Source: a virus
Virus record (IMG/VR): IMGVR_UViG_3300032285_004151
Span: 1 to 21,364 of that record
Direction: 5' to 3' (one strand)
DNA length: 21,364 nucleotides
In this document: positions 6,594 through 13,804 of the stretch, piece after piece
How positions within the stretch are numbered: the stretch's first letter is position 1
How the letters are laid out: every line of letters begins with the position of its first letter
Translations under genes and position numbers: made by a program
Notes under the pieces: generated by a model
Databases searched by the model: none
Told to the model about the DNA's origin: nothing
The model's input: the letters and a program-made list of their open reading frames with translations, nothing else

Positions 6594-6893
6594 TTAGTAT
6601 GAAGTGCTTGAACCCTCGCTGAAGCTGTCAACGCTTCTTTTAACTGAAGGGTTCATGATACGACCATTAGCCTGTGTTGCTGAGGCTGCTGGTTCGTTTT
6701 GCTTCATGTATGTTGCTTTGATGGTATGTGCAGCACCCATTGAGTCTGGAGCTGAAGTACCCTTTTTACCCATAGCCTGAGTTGTTGGGTCCGCAGCTTG
6801 CGCACCCTTCTTAGGTACGAGCTTTCCTGCTTTAGGGGATGCTGAAGGTGAAGTAAACTTCGCGCCTTCTTTCCCGATTGTCTGACGTGCCAT
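6594..6893 (-). CDS. Unknown low-complexity basic protein (99 aa)
   Basis: The 99-residue product is rich in Ala, Ser, Lys, Gly and Thr and is probably disordered. It begins MARQTIGKEGAKF and contains two similar KKG.QAADPTTQAMGKKG-type segments around residues 28-46. It has no Cys, signal peptide or membrane helix. An AAGGAAG ribosome binding site precedes the ATG. It lies between the SpoVS-like gene and a hairpin-bearing gap. Abundant phage decoration or DNA-associated proteins can look like this, but no specific function can be assigned. Confidence 0.6.
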   Translation of the reverse strand: MARQTIGKEGAKFTSPSASPKAGKLVPKKGAQAADPTTQAMGKKGTSAPDSMGAAHTIKATYMKQNEPAASATQANGRIMNPSVKRSVDSFSEGSSTSY

Positions 6894-6941
6894 AATTATT
6901 ACTTCCTTAAGGTTGAGTTGAGATCTCGGTGTAAGGATACG

Positions 6942-7217
6942 TTAGATACCGAAGATTGTAAAGACAATCGCGGAGATCTGTCCGTCTCGGGAGTCGACCG
7001 TTGTAAATCCGGGAATACAAGCAAGTCTCATGCCTCTTGGGGCAACATATCCACTTGCGATCGCAATAGCCTTTACAGCCTGATTTACGGCTGAGGCCCC
7101 AACTGCACGTACTTTTACTTGGGGAGCTTCATAGAGGGCATGGGCTATAGCTGAGCCTACGGATTGGGCGTTAGATCCAGCGCCAACCCGCAAATACTTA
7201 TCTGCGTCTTCTGTCAC
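6942..7217 (-). CDS. SpoVS-like (Alba-fold family) protein
   Basis: The 91-residue protein matches the stage V sporulation protein S family along nearly its whole length. It has LRVGAGSNAQSVGSAIAHAL at the N-terminus, then the signature GASAVNQAVKAIAIASGYV (about 40-58) and CIPGFTTV (about 67-74). SpoVS relatives form small Alba-like dimers thought to bind nucleic acid. In Bacillus subtilis spoVS affects sporulation and septation. The role in a phage is unknown; chromatin-like DNA binding or modulation of host development are possibilities. The start is GTG at 7217-7215 with AAAGGA upstream. It follows the RuvC-like gene and could belong with the DNA-handling genes. Confidence 0.85.
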   Translation of the reverse strand: MTEDADKYLRVGAGSNAQSVGSAIAHALYEAPQVKVRAVGASAVNQAVKAIAIASGYVAPRGMRLACIPGFTTVDSRDGQISAIVFTIFGI

Positions 7218-7268
7218 TTTTTGTGGTCCTTTGGGTTCGATTTATAGTGATGCCCTCAGGACCTAGTA

Positions 7269-7844
7269 TTACGGCTTTTCCCTATATTTAGGGTCTAAAA
7301 GCTTTTTTATAATCTCTTTTTCATAGGCTGTCTCGCCGGTTCCAGAAGCTATTTTGGCCAAAGCGTATGAGTCGGCCGCGTTATCGTCGCTAAACTCTAC
7401 GGACCATTTCTTAAATACAGACAATAAGATCTGATTCTTTCCTACCCCAGTGCCTTTACCGGTAACATACTTCTTAACCATAGATGGCGCAACAATCAAA
7501 GGGTATTTAGCATCACTGTAATAGCAGAAAGAGGCGAGCTCTAACTTTGTCATTGCCCCGACCTCGCCAGCCATGTGTGCCATGGTAGATGAATACGCAT
7601 AGCCTTCCATAGCGGCGTCTACGATTCTGTATACCTCTAGTACGTTTTCACCTAAAAATAAAGCAATGTCTCGAAGACGGTCTACACCCCGTAGGGCTGA
7701 AGAATAAACCCAGGTCTTATAGCGTTGACCATCTTTACTAATCACAGTTATTCCGTAATGCGTTAAAGATTGGTCTATACCCAGATAAACTTCTTCAAGG
7801 TCTTTTATACCGCCATCAAAAACTAAGACCTTGCCTTTTTTCAT
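7269..7844 (-). CDS. RuvC-like Holliday junction resolvase
   Basis: The 191-residue protein has the RNase H-like fold pattern of RuvC. The four acidic catalytic positions appear in order: D24 in YLGIDQSLTHYG, E80 in AMEGYAY, D154 in SDDNAADSYALA and D158 in the same motif. GKGTGVGKNQIL (about 129-140) matches the resolvase loop before the last helix. It should cleave four-way DNA junctions formed in replication and recombination, trimming branches before packaging. Its ATG overlaps the upstream stop (ATGA). It lies in a cluster with RecA, a Cas4-like nuclease and a second junction-type nuclease. A related junction-specific nuclease without true RuvC specificity is the main alternative. Confidence 0.85.
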   Translation of the reverse strand: MKKGKVLVFDGGIKDLEEVYLGIDQSLTHYGITVISKDGQRYKTWVYSSALRGVDRLRDIALFLGENVLEVYRIVDAAMEGYAYSSTMAHMAGEVGAMTKLELASFCYYSDAKYPLIVAPSMVKKYVTGKGTGVGKNQILLSVFKKWSVEFSDDNAADSYALAKIASGTGETAYEKEIIKKLLDPKYREKP

Positions 7845-8338
7845 GTCGTAAATTTTCTCTGACGTGATCGAAGACTTCCTGTGTCATTAGTTCTACGAGT
7901 AAGTTCTCTAGAGACTACTGCCGCATCACGTTCAACATTTTCCATTCGAGCCTCAATAAGCTTTCTAAATGCATACTTGGTATCAAGTTCTCTAGAAAGA
8001 GCCTGGATCTCTGGCAATGCAGCAATAGTTGCTTTTACAAAGGTAACGGTAGTTCCTTTTGCGCCTGTCCAATTCTGAAGCAAAGCTGACGCTTCTGCTG
8101 TATCTAGAGCGCGTTGTGCCTCTCGCTCATCTACTACTGCAACTGCAAATAAACCGGCAGCGTGGTCATTCCACTGCGTAAACTGAACAAAGAGATCCAT
8201 CAATGCGGGATCATCTAGCTCAGTAATATCTCGGGGCAAGCTAGGGATCTCGTAGTTAGGTTTGTTTGGAAGACTAAATCCTCCAGCAGATAAAGTAGAG
8301 ATGGCTTGCTGACTTAGTGCGACCTTACTTGGTGTCAT
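7841..8338 (-). CDS. Unknown helical protein between nuclease and resolvase genes
   Basis: A 165-residue protein. Its N-terminal region is Pro-rich (KPNYEIPSLPRDITELDD), followed by a long Ala/Glu/Arg-rich helical region (about 45-150), probably a coiled-coil or helical bundle, and a basic tail (RRTNDTGSLRSRQRKFTT). There are no Cys residues and no membrane helix. It overlaps the Cas4-like gene by 14 bases and the RuvC-like gene by 4, so all three are likely co-translated. That tight placement suggests a partner of the nuclease or recombinase, but I recognise no family. Confidence 0.7.
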   Translation of the reverse strand: MTPSKVALSQQAISTLSAGGFSLPNKPNYEIPSLPRDITELDDPALMDLFVQFTQWNDHAAGLFAVAVVDEREAQRALDTAEASALLQNWTGAKGTTVTFVKATIAALPEIQALSRELDTKYAFRKLIEARMENVERDAAVVSRELTRRTNDTGSLRSRQRKFTT

Positions 8339-9215
8339 CGGTAGTTTCCCCTCTAAATGGCTTACAACGTGTACATCCTAACACAGAATCTAATGAGCAC
8401 TGAGGTGGTCGGTTATTCTCTACAGCCCAAACTACGTCAGATGCTGCCTCAAAATATGGGGCTGAAAAAGAAGGGTCATATGCAACAGTAAACTCTTTAT
8501 AATCCTGATTAGACTTAAGCTCATAAATAAAAACTATCTCGTTTGGAGCAGAGGGAAGCGAACCTTCTTCAGCCATAATGTGACAAAGGTGTAGGTATAC
8601 CTGTCCTTGAAGTTGGTGGGTTCTAAAAGGTTGACGGATATTACGCCAAGCTGTATCTAGATCATTACTTCCGCCAAATAAACTTGGGGCTTCGATACGA
8701 ATAGTTCCGGCACCGATTGTTTTAATTTCAATAAGAAAATCTTCGCCTAAACCCTTAACCCAACCATCTGAATGGCCCGAGATTCTATGGGCTTTGCTAA
8801 ATAGGGGTACCTCTTCGTACTCTAGATCCCGAGAGGCAATGCCACGAATATCTTTAGATGTAGCCCAAGTAAAGTCCCCGGTACGGTGATTATGCCACTT
8901 GCCAAACAGAACACCCATCTCACGCAAGTAACCTTGCCACTTAGCGTGAGCACCGTGCCCGGTATCAAAGATAGATTGAAGACGGAGTGTGGGGCGCTCT
9001 CTGGTCTCTACGTAGTTACCATTGAGAGCGTGGTAGGCCGCGAGCGCACACCACTCCGGCTTAATTATATCAGAGGGATGAAGAACGGTTTGACTACGTT
9101 CTTCAAAAGGTTTTGATAGAATATGCCGCTCTATCTCACCCATCAAGCGAGTATCTCTCTTTTTTGTTTCTAGATAATTCTTCAACTTAATACTAGATAC
9201 TGCTTGCTCTTTCAT
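8325..9215 (-). CDS. Cas4/RecB-like PD-(D/E)XK exonuclease with putative Fe-S cluster
   Basis: The 296-residue protein carries RecB/Cas4-type nuclease motifs in order: H87 (FDTGHGAH), D150 (ISGHSDGW), E163-x-K165 (LIEIKT) and a QxxxY-like motif (HQLQGQVYL, about 200-208). Four Cys frame the nuclease domain: C56 (PEWC) and C273, C281 and C284 near the C-terminus (CSLDSVLGCTRC). This is the one-plus-three arrangement that holds a 4Fe-4S cluster in Cas4 and AddB-type nucleases. It probably resects DNA ends for RecA-dependent recombination. No CRISPR array or other cas gene is visible, so a CRISPR role is not supported. The start overlaps the stop of the WhiB gene (TAATG). Confidence 0.85.
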   Translation of the reverse strand: MKEQAVSSIKLKNYLETKKRDTRLMGEIERHILSKPFEERSQTVLHPSDIIKPEWCALAAYHALNGNYVETRERPTLRLQSIFDTGHGAHAKWQGYLREMGVLFGKWHNHRTGDFTWATSKDIRGIASRDLEYEEVPLFSKAHRISGHSDGWVKGLGEDFLIEIKTIGAGTIRIEAPSLFGGSNDLDTAWRNIRQPFRTHQLQGQVYLHLCHIMAEEGSLPSAPNEIVFIYELKSNQDYKEFTVAYDPSFSAPYFEAASDVVWAVENNRPPQCSLDSVLGCTRCKPFRGETTDDTK

Positions 9216-9535
9216 TAAAATCCCTTATCTTGTTCCAGCCATTGGTCCAGTGTTAATCCGCGTTTAGTGTATTTTCTTTTAAGTGCGTTTCTTTCTCGAT
9301 GGCTCATACCACCAAAGATTCCATGCATCTCGTCAATAAGTATAGCCTCTTTTAGGCATTCTTTCCTAACGGGGCATGGAGGCCTGCCATCTCTGCCGTA
9401 GCAAATAGACTTTGCTTTATCAGCAATAGGCTTGTATAGATTCTTATCTCTAGGAGGAAAGAAAATTTCAGTATCCTCTCCTTTGCACTTAGCTTCATAG
9501 CGCCAAGCCCAGGGAGAGTTGTCGTCTTTATCCAA
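9215..9535 (-). CDS. WhiB-family Fe-S protein with extended Cys spacing
   Basis: A 106-residue WhiB-like regulator. Four conserved Cys (C17, C45, C54, C60) would bind a 4Fe-4S cluster. The GIFGG turn (residues 72-76) followed by a basic segment (RKYTKRG) is the usual WhiB C-terminal signature. In host proteins the middle pair is CxxC. Here it is C-x8-C because GRDGRPP-type residues are inserted. WhiB proteins bind the principal sigma factor and alter transcription. The phage copy may redirect host RNA polymerase or repress the host gene (shown for mycobacteriophage TM4 WhiBTM4). The start is TTG 9535-9533 with GAGGTG 5 bases upstream, immediately after the upstream TGA. It sits among recombination genes. 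Confidence 0.85.
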   Translation of the reverse strand: MDKDDNSPWAWRYEAKCKGEDTEIFFPPRDKNLYKPIADKAKSICYGRDGRPPCPVRKECLKEAILIDEMHGIFGGMSHRERNALKRKYTKRGLTLDQWLEQDKGF

Positions 9536-9853
9536 TCATTCACCTCTAATGAAATTTCGTAGTTCAAGAAAGTCCTCCTCTCCCAAAATTACGTAGTCCT
9601 CACCGTCGAGATGAATCCCTAATACTGGAGTGCGGCTATCTAAAATAGCTTCTTTTGTTATCTTCTTAAGTACTTCAGATTTAATGGTGACCTGTTTTTT
9701 ACCTGTCCATTTATGTTCGATAAGTAAATCATCAGTCCTAACGTCACCTTTACGACTCCAAAAAGCTCCGGAGGCAGCACTACGCTTGCCCCCGAACTCT
9801 TTCTCTAGCCGCTTTTCATGCTTAAGAGATTGTTTCTGACCCTCAGTCTTCAT
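9536..9853 (-). CDS. PD-(D/E)XK nuclease, Holliday-junction-resolvase-like
   Basis: A 105-residue small nuclease of the PD-(D/E)XK type. A basic N-terminus (KHEKRLEKEFGGKRSAASGAFWSRKGD) leads into D37 and the E46-x-K48 pair of LLIEHKWT. A later strand holds GIHLDGEDYVIL. The size and the order E17, D37, E46-x-K48 resemble archaeal Hjc-type resolvases and phage endonucleases of that fold. It probably cuts branched DNA. The gene overlaps the 3' end of recA by 11 bases, a strong hint of a role in recombination. A structure-specific endonuclease with another substrate is the alternative. Confidence 0.75.
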   Translation of the reverse strand: MKTEGQKQSLKHEKRLEKEFGGKRSAASGAFWSRKGDVRTDDLLIEHKWTGKKQVTIKSEVLKKITKEAILDSRTPVLGIHLDGEDYVILGEEDFLELRNFIRGE

Positions 9854-10919
9854 CGTCTTCTGAACCTACTATTGCTTGGATAACAGATCCGTGCTTTAAA
9901 GAGTCCATAACAGCCTGAGTTAGTTCATCCTTGAGGTCAATCTCTTCCCGAATTGAGTTAATTAGGTTGATTGATCCCTGCCACTTACGCTCATTATAGT
10001 ACAGCCAGCCGCCCCTACGTTCCACCACACCGTTTAGGAGTGACATAGCCACAATTTCTTTACCAAAGTCGTAGGAACCACGATCAATAGCCCCACCCTC
10101 TGAGAAATAAAAGTCCATATAAGCGGTTTGCTGTGGCGGGAAGGTCTTGTTCTTGATAGTACGAACTCGAATAGTCTGGCCTACACGGCGCTTGTTCTCC
10201 CCAGTTCCTACGTCAATCCACTCATCTCGCTTTACCTCGCAGCGGATAGAGTAAGCATAATCCTTGCCTAGACCCCCAGGCGTAGTGCGTGGATCTCCAT
10301 GCATAACACCAATCTTCATACGGTACTGGTTAATCATTAATCCCAATACTGGGCGTTCTGATCCGTCCATGAGCCGCTTTGTAGCTCCCGATACTTTTCT
10401 AAAGAACTTATTGGTAATAAGTGCGCCACGACCCACAGTGAATTCTTCCATAGTCTTCTCATCTTCAGCGCTAGGAACCAGGGCAGGAAGGGAGTCAACA
10501 ACAACCATGTCCACAGATTTGCTCTCCATGAACTGAATAACCGCTTCAAATGCATCCTCCATACTATTTGTTTCAACAATCAAAACTCGAGAGGTATCAA
10601 CCCCACACATCTCAGCGTATCCAGAATCAAACTGTTCCGCTGCAACCCACACGGCAGTAAAGTCAGGGTTGCGCTGCTGGTTTGCCCCAATTGTTTTAAG
10701 AGCAATCGCAGTCTTTCCATGAGACGCTTCACCAACAATTTCAACCCAATGGTTCATAGGCCAACCGCCTCCGAGAATGGTATCTAGGGTTAGTGAACCG
10801 CTAGTAATTCTCTCTGGGATATTAACATCGCTAGCAAATACGACTGTACCTGCACCGTTCTTTTTATTAATCTGCGCCATAACCTTTAGCGCTTCTGAGT
10901 TAATAGTTGCTGCTGCCAT
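9843..10919 (-). CDS. recA: RecA recombinase
   Basis: The 358-residue protein aligns with RecA through its core. The Walker A is GEASHGKT (63-70) in place of the common GPESSGKT. The catalytic Glu is E95 (AAEQ), and the Walker B is VDMVVVDS (136-143). INQYRMKIGVMHGDPRTTPGG corresponds to the loop 2 region. An acidic tail (VGSEDDED) matches the acidic C-terminus that tempers RecA activity in bacteria. It should catalyse ATP-driven strand exchange in recombination-dependent replication or repair. The start overlaps the upstream stop (TAATG). Together with adjacent nucleases and resolvases it forms a recombination module. Confidence 0.92.
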   Translation of the reverse strand: MAAATINSEALKVMAQINKKNGAGTVVFASDVNIPERITSGSLTLDTILGGGWPMNHWVEIVGEASHGKTAIALKTIGANQQRNPDFTAVWVAAEQFDSGYAEMCGVDTSRVLIVETNSMEDAFEAVIQFMESKSVDMVVVDSLPALVPSAEDEKTMEEFTVGRGALITNKFFRKVSGATKRLMDGSERPVLGLMINQYRMKIGVMHGDPRTTPGGLGKDYAYSIRCEVKRDEWIDVGTGENKRRVGQTIRVRTIKNKTFPPQQTAYMDFYFSEGGAIDRGSYDFGKEIVAMSLLNGVVERRGGWLYYNERKWQGSINLINSIREEIDLKDELTQAVMDSLKHGSVIQAIVGSEDDED

Positions 10920-11308
10920 TAGCCTATCCGATCTACGATTGTTGTTGGATTAAATCCACCGTCTTGTCCTACTTGTTTAGCTGCTCTTACTGGGCCGTTG
11001 CCTGTACCTGAGCTTGATAAACCAGAACCTTGTTGAACTATTGGATACCCGCAATCATAGCAGCGTTTACGTTGCGTGCCAAGTGGGGCAAAGTAATTGC
11101 CAGACATACATCCTGGGCACATCTCAGACTCTCGTGCGCTTTGAGCTCGGGTAACTAACTGATCTTCTTGTGGATCATATGACACAGGAAGATTTGGCTG
11201 TTGCTGTGCTGGTATAAAAGGTGCGGGTCTAGGTGGCGAAGATTGTGGTCTAGATTCTTGTGGGCGTGGTTGGCCCATCTTACGTGCATACCAATCTGCG
11301 TTACTCAA
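10919..11308 (-). CDS. Zinc-ribbon protein upstream of recA
   Basis: The product (129 residues from the preferred start) has a Pro/Gln-rich disordered N-terminal half. A zinc ribbon follows with CPGC (64-67) and CYDC (83-86), 15 residues apart, then a Gly/Ser-rich tail. Start choice: GGAGG lies exactly 6 bases before TTG 11308-11306, giving MSNADWYARKMG. A TTG two codons earlier directly abuts the GGAGG and is unlikely. The gene overlaps its upstream neighbour by 8 bases and abuts recA through a TAATG junction, so it probably works with DNA recombination or replication proteins. The exact function is unknown. Confidence 0.7.
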   Translation of the reverse strand: MSNADWYARKMGQPRPQESRPQSSPPRPAPFIPAQQQPNLPVSYDPQEDQLVTRAQSARESEMCPGCMSGNYFAPLGTQRKRCYDCGYPIVQQGSGLSSSGTGNGPVRAAKQVGQDGGFNPTTIVDRIG

Positions 11309-11729
11309 AATCAACCTCCGTAGTTAATAGATTGAGATCCATCAATGCTGCTAAACAAGAGACCGCTGAAGATAATGCAACAATCTTAAATAAACCTAGA
11401 ATGTGCTCATAATCTTCACCAATAATGGCTTCTTCTTCTGGGTTATCGCTAATCATTTCAAGCTTATAGGCAGACGCTGCGATTTCTGAAGCGGCATCTG
11501 TAAACCCATCTATTAATGGCATTAAAGGCATAAACTTTGAAATGCGTAAAGTACTTGCCTCTGCTTCCATCTCTGCAACTTCTTGAGATATCGGTGCCAA
11601 TCCCATGGTTGTTGCAATACCTTCTACGTCATCAAATACAGAATCGTAGATAAGCTGTCGCTTTATTGACGACATATTAACCTCAACTAATCTAGTTAAA
11701 GGTTTGCGCTTCCGTCTAAATAGTCCCAT
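11301..11729 (-). CDS. Unknown helical protein downstream of polA (142 aa)
   Basis: The protein starts MGLFRRKRKPLTRLVEV, a strongly basic N-terminus that could bind DNA or lie on a membrane. A helical, moderately acidic body follows. A hydrophobic helix near residues 112-130 (LFKIVALSSAVSCLAALMDL) could be a membrane segment or a buried helix. The start at 11729 overlaps the polA stop (TAATG) and has AGAGG upstream. An in-frame ATG at 11747 lies inside polA and lacks a ribosome binding site. No family is recognised. Confidence 0.65.
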   Translation of the reverse strand: MGLFRRKRKPLTRLVEVNMSSIKRQLIYDSVFDDVEGIATTMGLAPISQEVAEMEAEASTLRISKFMPLMPLIDGFTDAASEIAASAYKLEMISDNPEEEAIIGEDYEHILGLFKIVALSSAVSCLAALMDLNLLTTEVDFE

Positions 11730-13711
11730 TACTTTGCCTCTCCCCATCGGTCCACTAGCTTAACATCTGCAATCAAAGGTATCGACAGGGCATTTATTCC
11801 TTCCATGGCCTGTCTAATTGCCTCTACGGTTTCCTCAGCCAAGTGCTCAGGGGTAACGGTAACAAGCTCATCATGAATAGTAAGAATTAGCTCTGACCCG
11901 TGGGGGATCATAGCTTGGGCACGAACCATCGCAACCTTAATTAAATCAGCTGCGGAACCCTGGATCATGGTGTTAAAGGCTTGACGTTCAGCTCTAGCCC
12001 GAGTCCACTGATCTTTTGCTCTAAGTTCTGGTAAGAATCTACGGCGCTTTAGAATAGTACTTACATAAGGGATGGGGGTTTTCTTGCGGCAATCGCTAAT
12101 TACTTGACGCTTGTATCTGCCAACTGCAGGGAACTTTTTTCCAAAAGCCTCTAAAAGATCTCTTGCCTCATTAAGAGTACAGCCAATCTCACGAGCAATT
12201 TTATCGGGACCAACGCCATAGGCTAAAGAAAGAACCAATACCTTGCCCGCTTTACGGTCTACCCCCATTGTGTCTCCAATAGTGGTGTAGATATCTTCGC
12301 CGTTCATATAGGCGTTTACCATTGTACGGTCTCCGCTAAAGGAAGCGATAATTCTAGGTTCAATCTGAGAGTAGTCGGCAACAACGAGCTTATGTCCTTC
12401 TGGGGCAACAAAGAGGTTTCTAATTGCCTTACCATTTTTAGTATGAGGTGCTGGAACATTTTGTAGGTTTGGGTTTCTACTAGAGAAACGCCCAGTGTCT
12501 GCCCCGTACTGTACAAAGTCGGTGTGGATTCGTCCGTTAAACATAAGGCTTTCTTTTGCTACGGTCTTAGATTTGCCACCTAAAGTACGAGTGATATCCC
12601 CGCCCAAGTAAGGTATTACGTAGGTAGTCAGGAGCTTATTTAAATCTGAATAGGTTAGTAACTGATCTACTAAAGAATCTCGTCCTCTAAACACTGATAA
12701 AGCTGGCTCTGAAACTGAGTAGTCCCTAAAAGTAGGTGAGTAGTTAACCTCATTAGCGGCGCGTTTTTCTCCAGCGGGAGTCATGGTCTTAGGCTTTAAA
12801 CCTCTACCACCATCTTTGCGTGGCGTAAATAATATTTCTTGTTTTTCTGGTACGGAGTTTATATTAAAAGGGCGTTTAGCAAGAGCGTAGATCTTTCCCT
12901 TAGTGTCTTCAATTTGCTTTTCTAGGTCATCTTTTAAAGCCACAAGTTGATCAACATCTATATCTGCACCACGAAGCTCCATATGGCAAAGGGCATTAAG
13001 CACATCCATCTCAAGATTAAAAATAGGATTTAAATTTTCAGAGGTGAGCTTGTCTTTATAGGCTAGATAAAGTTTCCAGGTCCATTCAGCATCTAACCCG
13101 GCATAAGTTCCAACATCTGTGTACGAGTGAGCCTCAATCTCTTTACCAACACCCTTAACCATCTCATAACCAAACTCACGCTTTAGGCAGTCATCTAAAC
13201 CTAGGGAGATACGGTTACGGTTATCTAGGATAAAAGCGGCGTTAAGTGTGCAAAAGTAAGGGGCACTAGGTAGTTGTTTCATGTACTTAGTTACGCTCTC
13301 AAGGTCAAACTTAAGATTATGTCCAACCTTAATGCTGTCAGAACCCATCAAAGGTTTTAATGCTGAAAATACTTCTGCTGGAGTAAGTTGTGCGGGAGGA
13401 GTATCAAATATCTTCTTTGCTTTACGTTCGTCTTTACTGTAATCCTGTGGGCGCAGTTCTAAGCCCTTTTCAGCTCTAACGACGGCTGAAGGAAGTAAAG
13501 GAAACTCAGTGCGAAGATACTCCCCATTTGGGTGTCCCATAGGAATCACATCGACTCGACCATGGGTTGCCATAGCAATCCAAACTACTTTGTTTCTACG
13601 TGGATTTCCTCTATGGTCACCCATAGTTTCTACGTCAAAACAAAAAGCATCTTGCTTAGAGTAGTGCTCTACAAGATCTTTAAGATCTTCTAATGTAGTA
13701 ATAAAGTTCAT
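11729..13711 (-). CDS. polA: Family A DNA polymerase with 3'-5' exonuclease
   Basis: The 660-residue replicative polymerase combines a proofreading exonuclease with a Pol I-type polymerase domain and lacks the 5' nuclease domain. Exonuclease motifs are DxE (D26, E28), NLKFD (N132, D136) and YAGLD (Y203, D207). Polymerase motif A is VVADYSQIEPR (D446). Motif B is RKAGKVLVLSLAYG (K490, Y498). Motif C is TIHDELV (H613, D614, E615). In motif B the position equivalent to Escherichia coli F762 is Leu (L494). It should be the phage replication polymerase, with the primase, DnaB-like helicase and SSB candidate nearby. AGGAG precedes the ATG by 4 bases. The hairpin just upstream may control its expression. 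Confidence 0.93.
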   Translation of the reverse strand: MNFITTLEDLKDLVEHYSKQDAFCFDVETMGDHRGNPRRNKVVWIAMATHGRVDVIPMGHPNGEYLRTEFPLLPSAVVRAEKGLELRPQDYSKDERKAKKIFDTPPAQLTPAEVFSALKPLMGSDSIKVGHNLKFDLESVTKYMKQLPSAPYFCTLNAAFILDNRNRISLGLDDCLKREFGYEMVKGVGKEIEAHSYTDVGTYAGLDAEWTWKLYLAYKDKLTSENLNPIFNLEMDVLNALCHMELRGADIDVDQLVALKDDLEKQIEDTKGKIYALAKRPFNINSVPEKQEILFTPRKDGGRGLKPKTMTPAGEKRAANEVNYSPTFRDYSVSEPALSVFRGRDSLVDQLLTYSDLNKLLTTYVIPYLGGDITRTLGGKSKTVAKESLMFNGRIHTDFVQYGADTGRFSSRNPNLQNVPAPHTKNGKAIRNLFVAPEGHKLVVADYSQIEPRIIASFSGDRTMVNAYMNGEDIYTTIGDTMGVDRKAGKVLVLSLAYGVGPDKIAREIGCTLNEARDLLEAFGKKFPAVGRYKRQVISDCRKKTPIPYVSTILKRRRFLPELRAKDQWTRARAERQAFNTMIQGSAADLIKVAMVRAQAMIPHGSELILTIHDELVTVTPEHLAEETVEAIRQAMEGINALSIPLIADVKLVDRWGEAK

Positions 13712-13743
13712 TATTCTCCTAATAGTGTTCCTATATTAAGGGT

Positions 13744-13791
13744 GCCGGAGGGTCTTGAGAGAAAGGAGGTAGAAAGACAAGACCCCCCGGC
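13744..13791 (-). promoter_or_regulatory. Long hairpin with an anti-Shine-Dalgarno-like loop before polA
   Basis: A 14-base-pair stem with one A-C mismatch joins GCCGGAGGGTCTTG (13744-13757) and CAAGACCCCCCGGC (13778-13791). The loop is 20 bases. Transcribed leftward, the loop contains ACCTCCTTTCT, identical to the 3' tail of typical actinobacterial 16S rRNA. No U-tract follows, so this is not a classical terminator. It lies between the SSB candidate and polA, 32 bases upstream of the polA ATG, where it could tune polA translation or stabilise the upstream mRNA. Confidence 0.7.
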
Positions 13792-13804
13792 TATTTAGGA
13801 GAGA

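Noticed and set aside
8325-9215. A Cas4-like protein as evidence of a CRISPR system
   Set aside because: No repeat-spacer array and no other cas gene are visible in the window. Cas4-like nucleases are common phage recombination enzymes, and the neighbours are RecA and resolvases.
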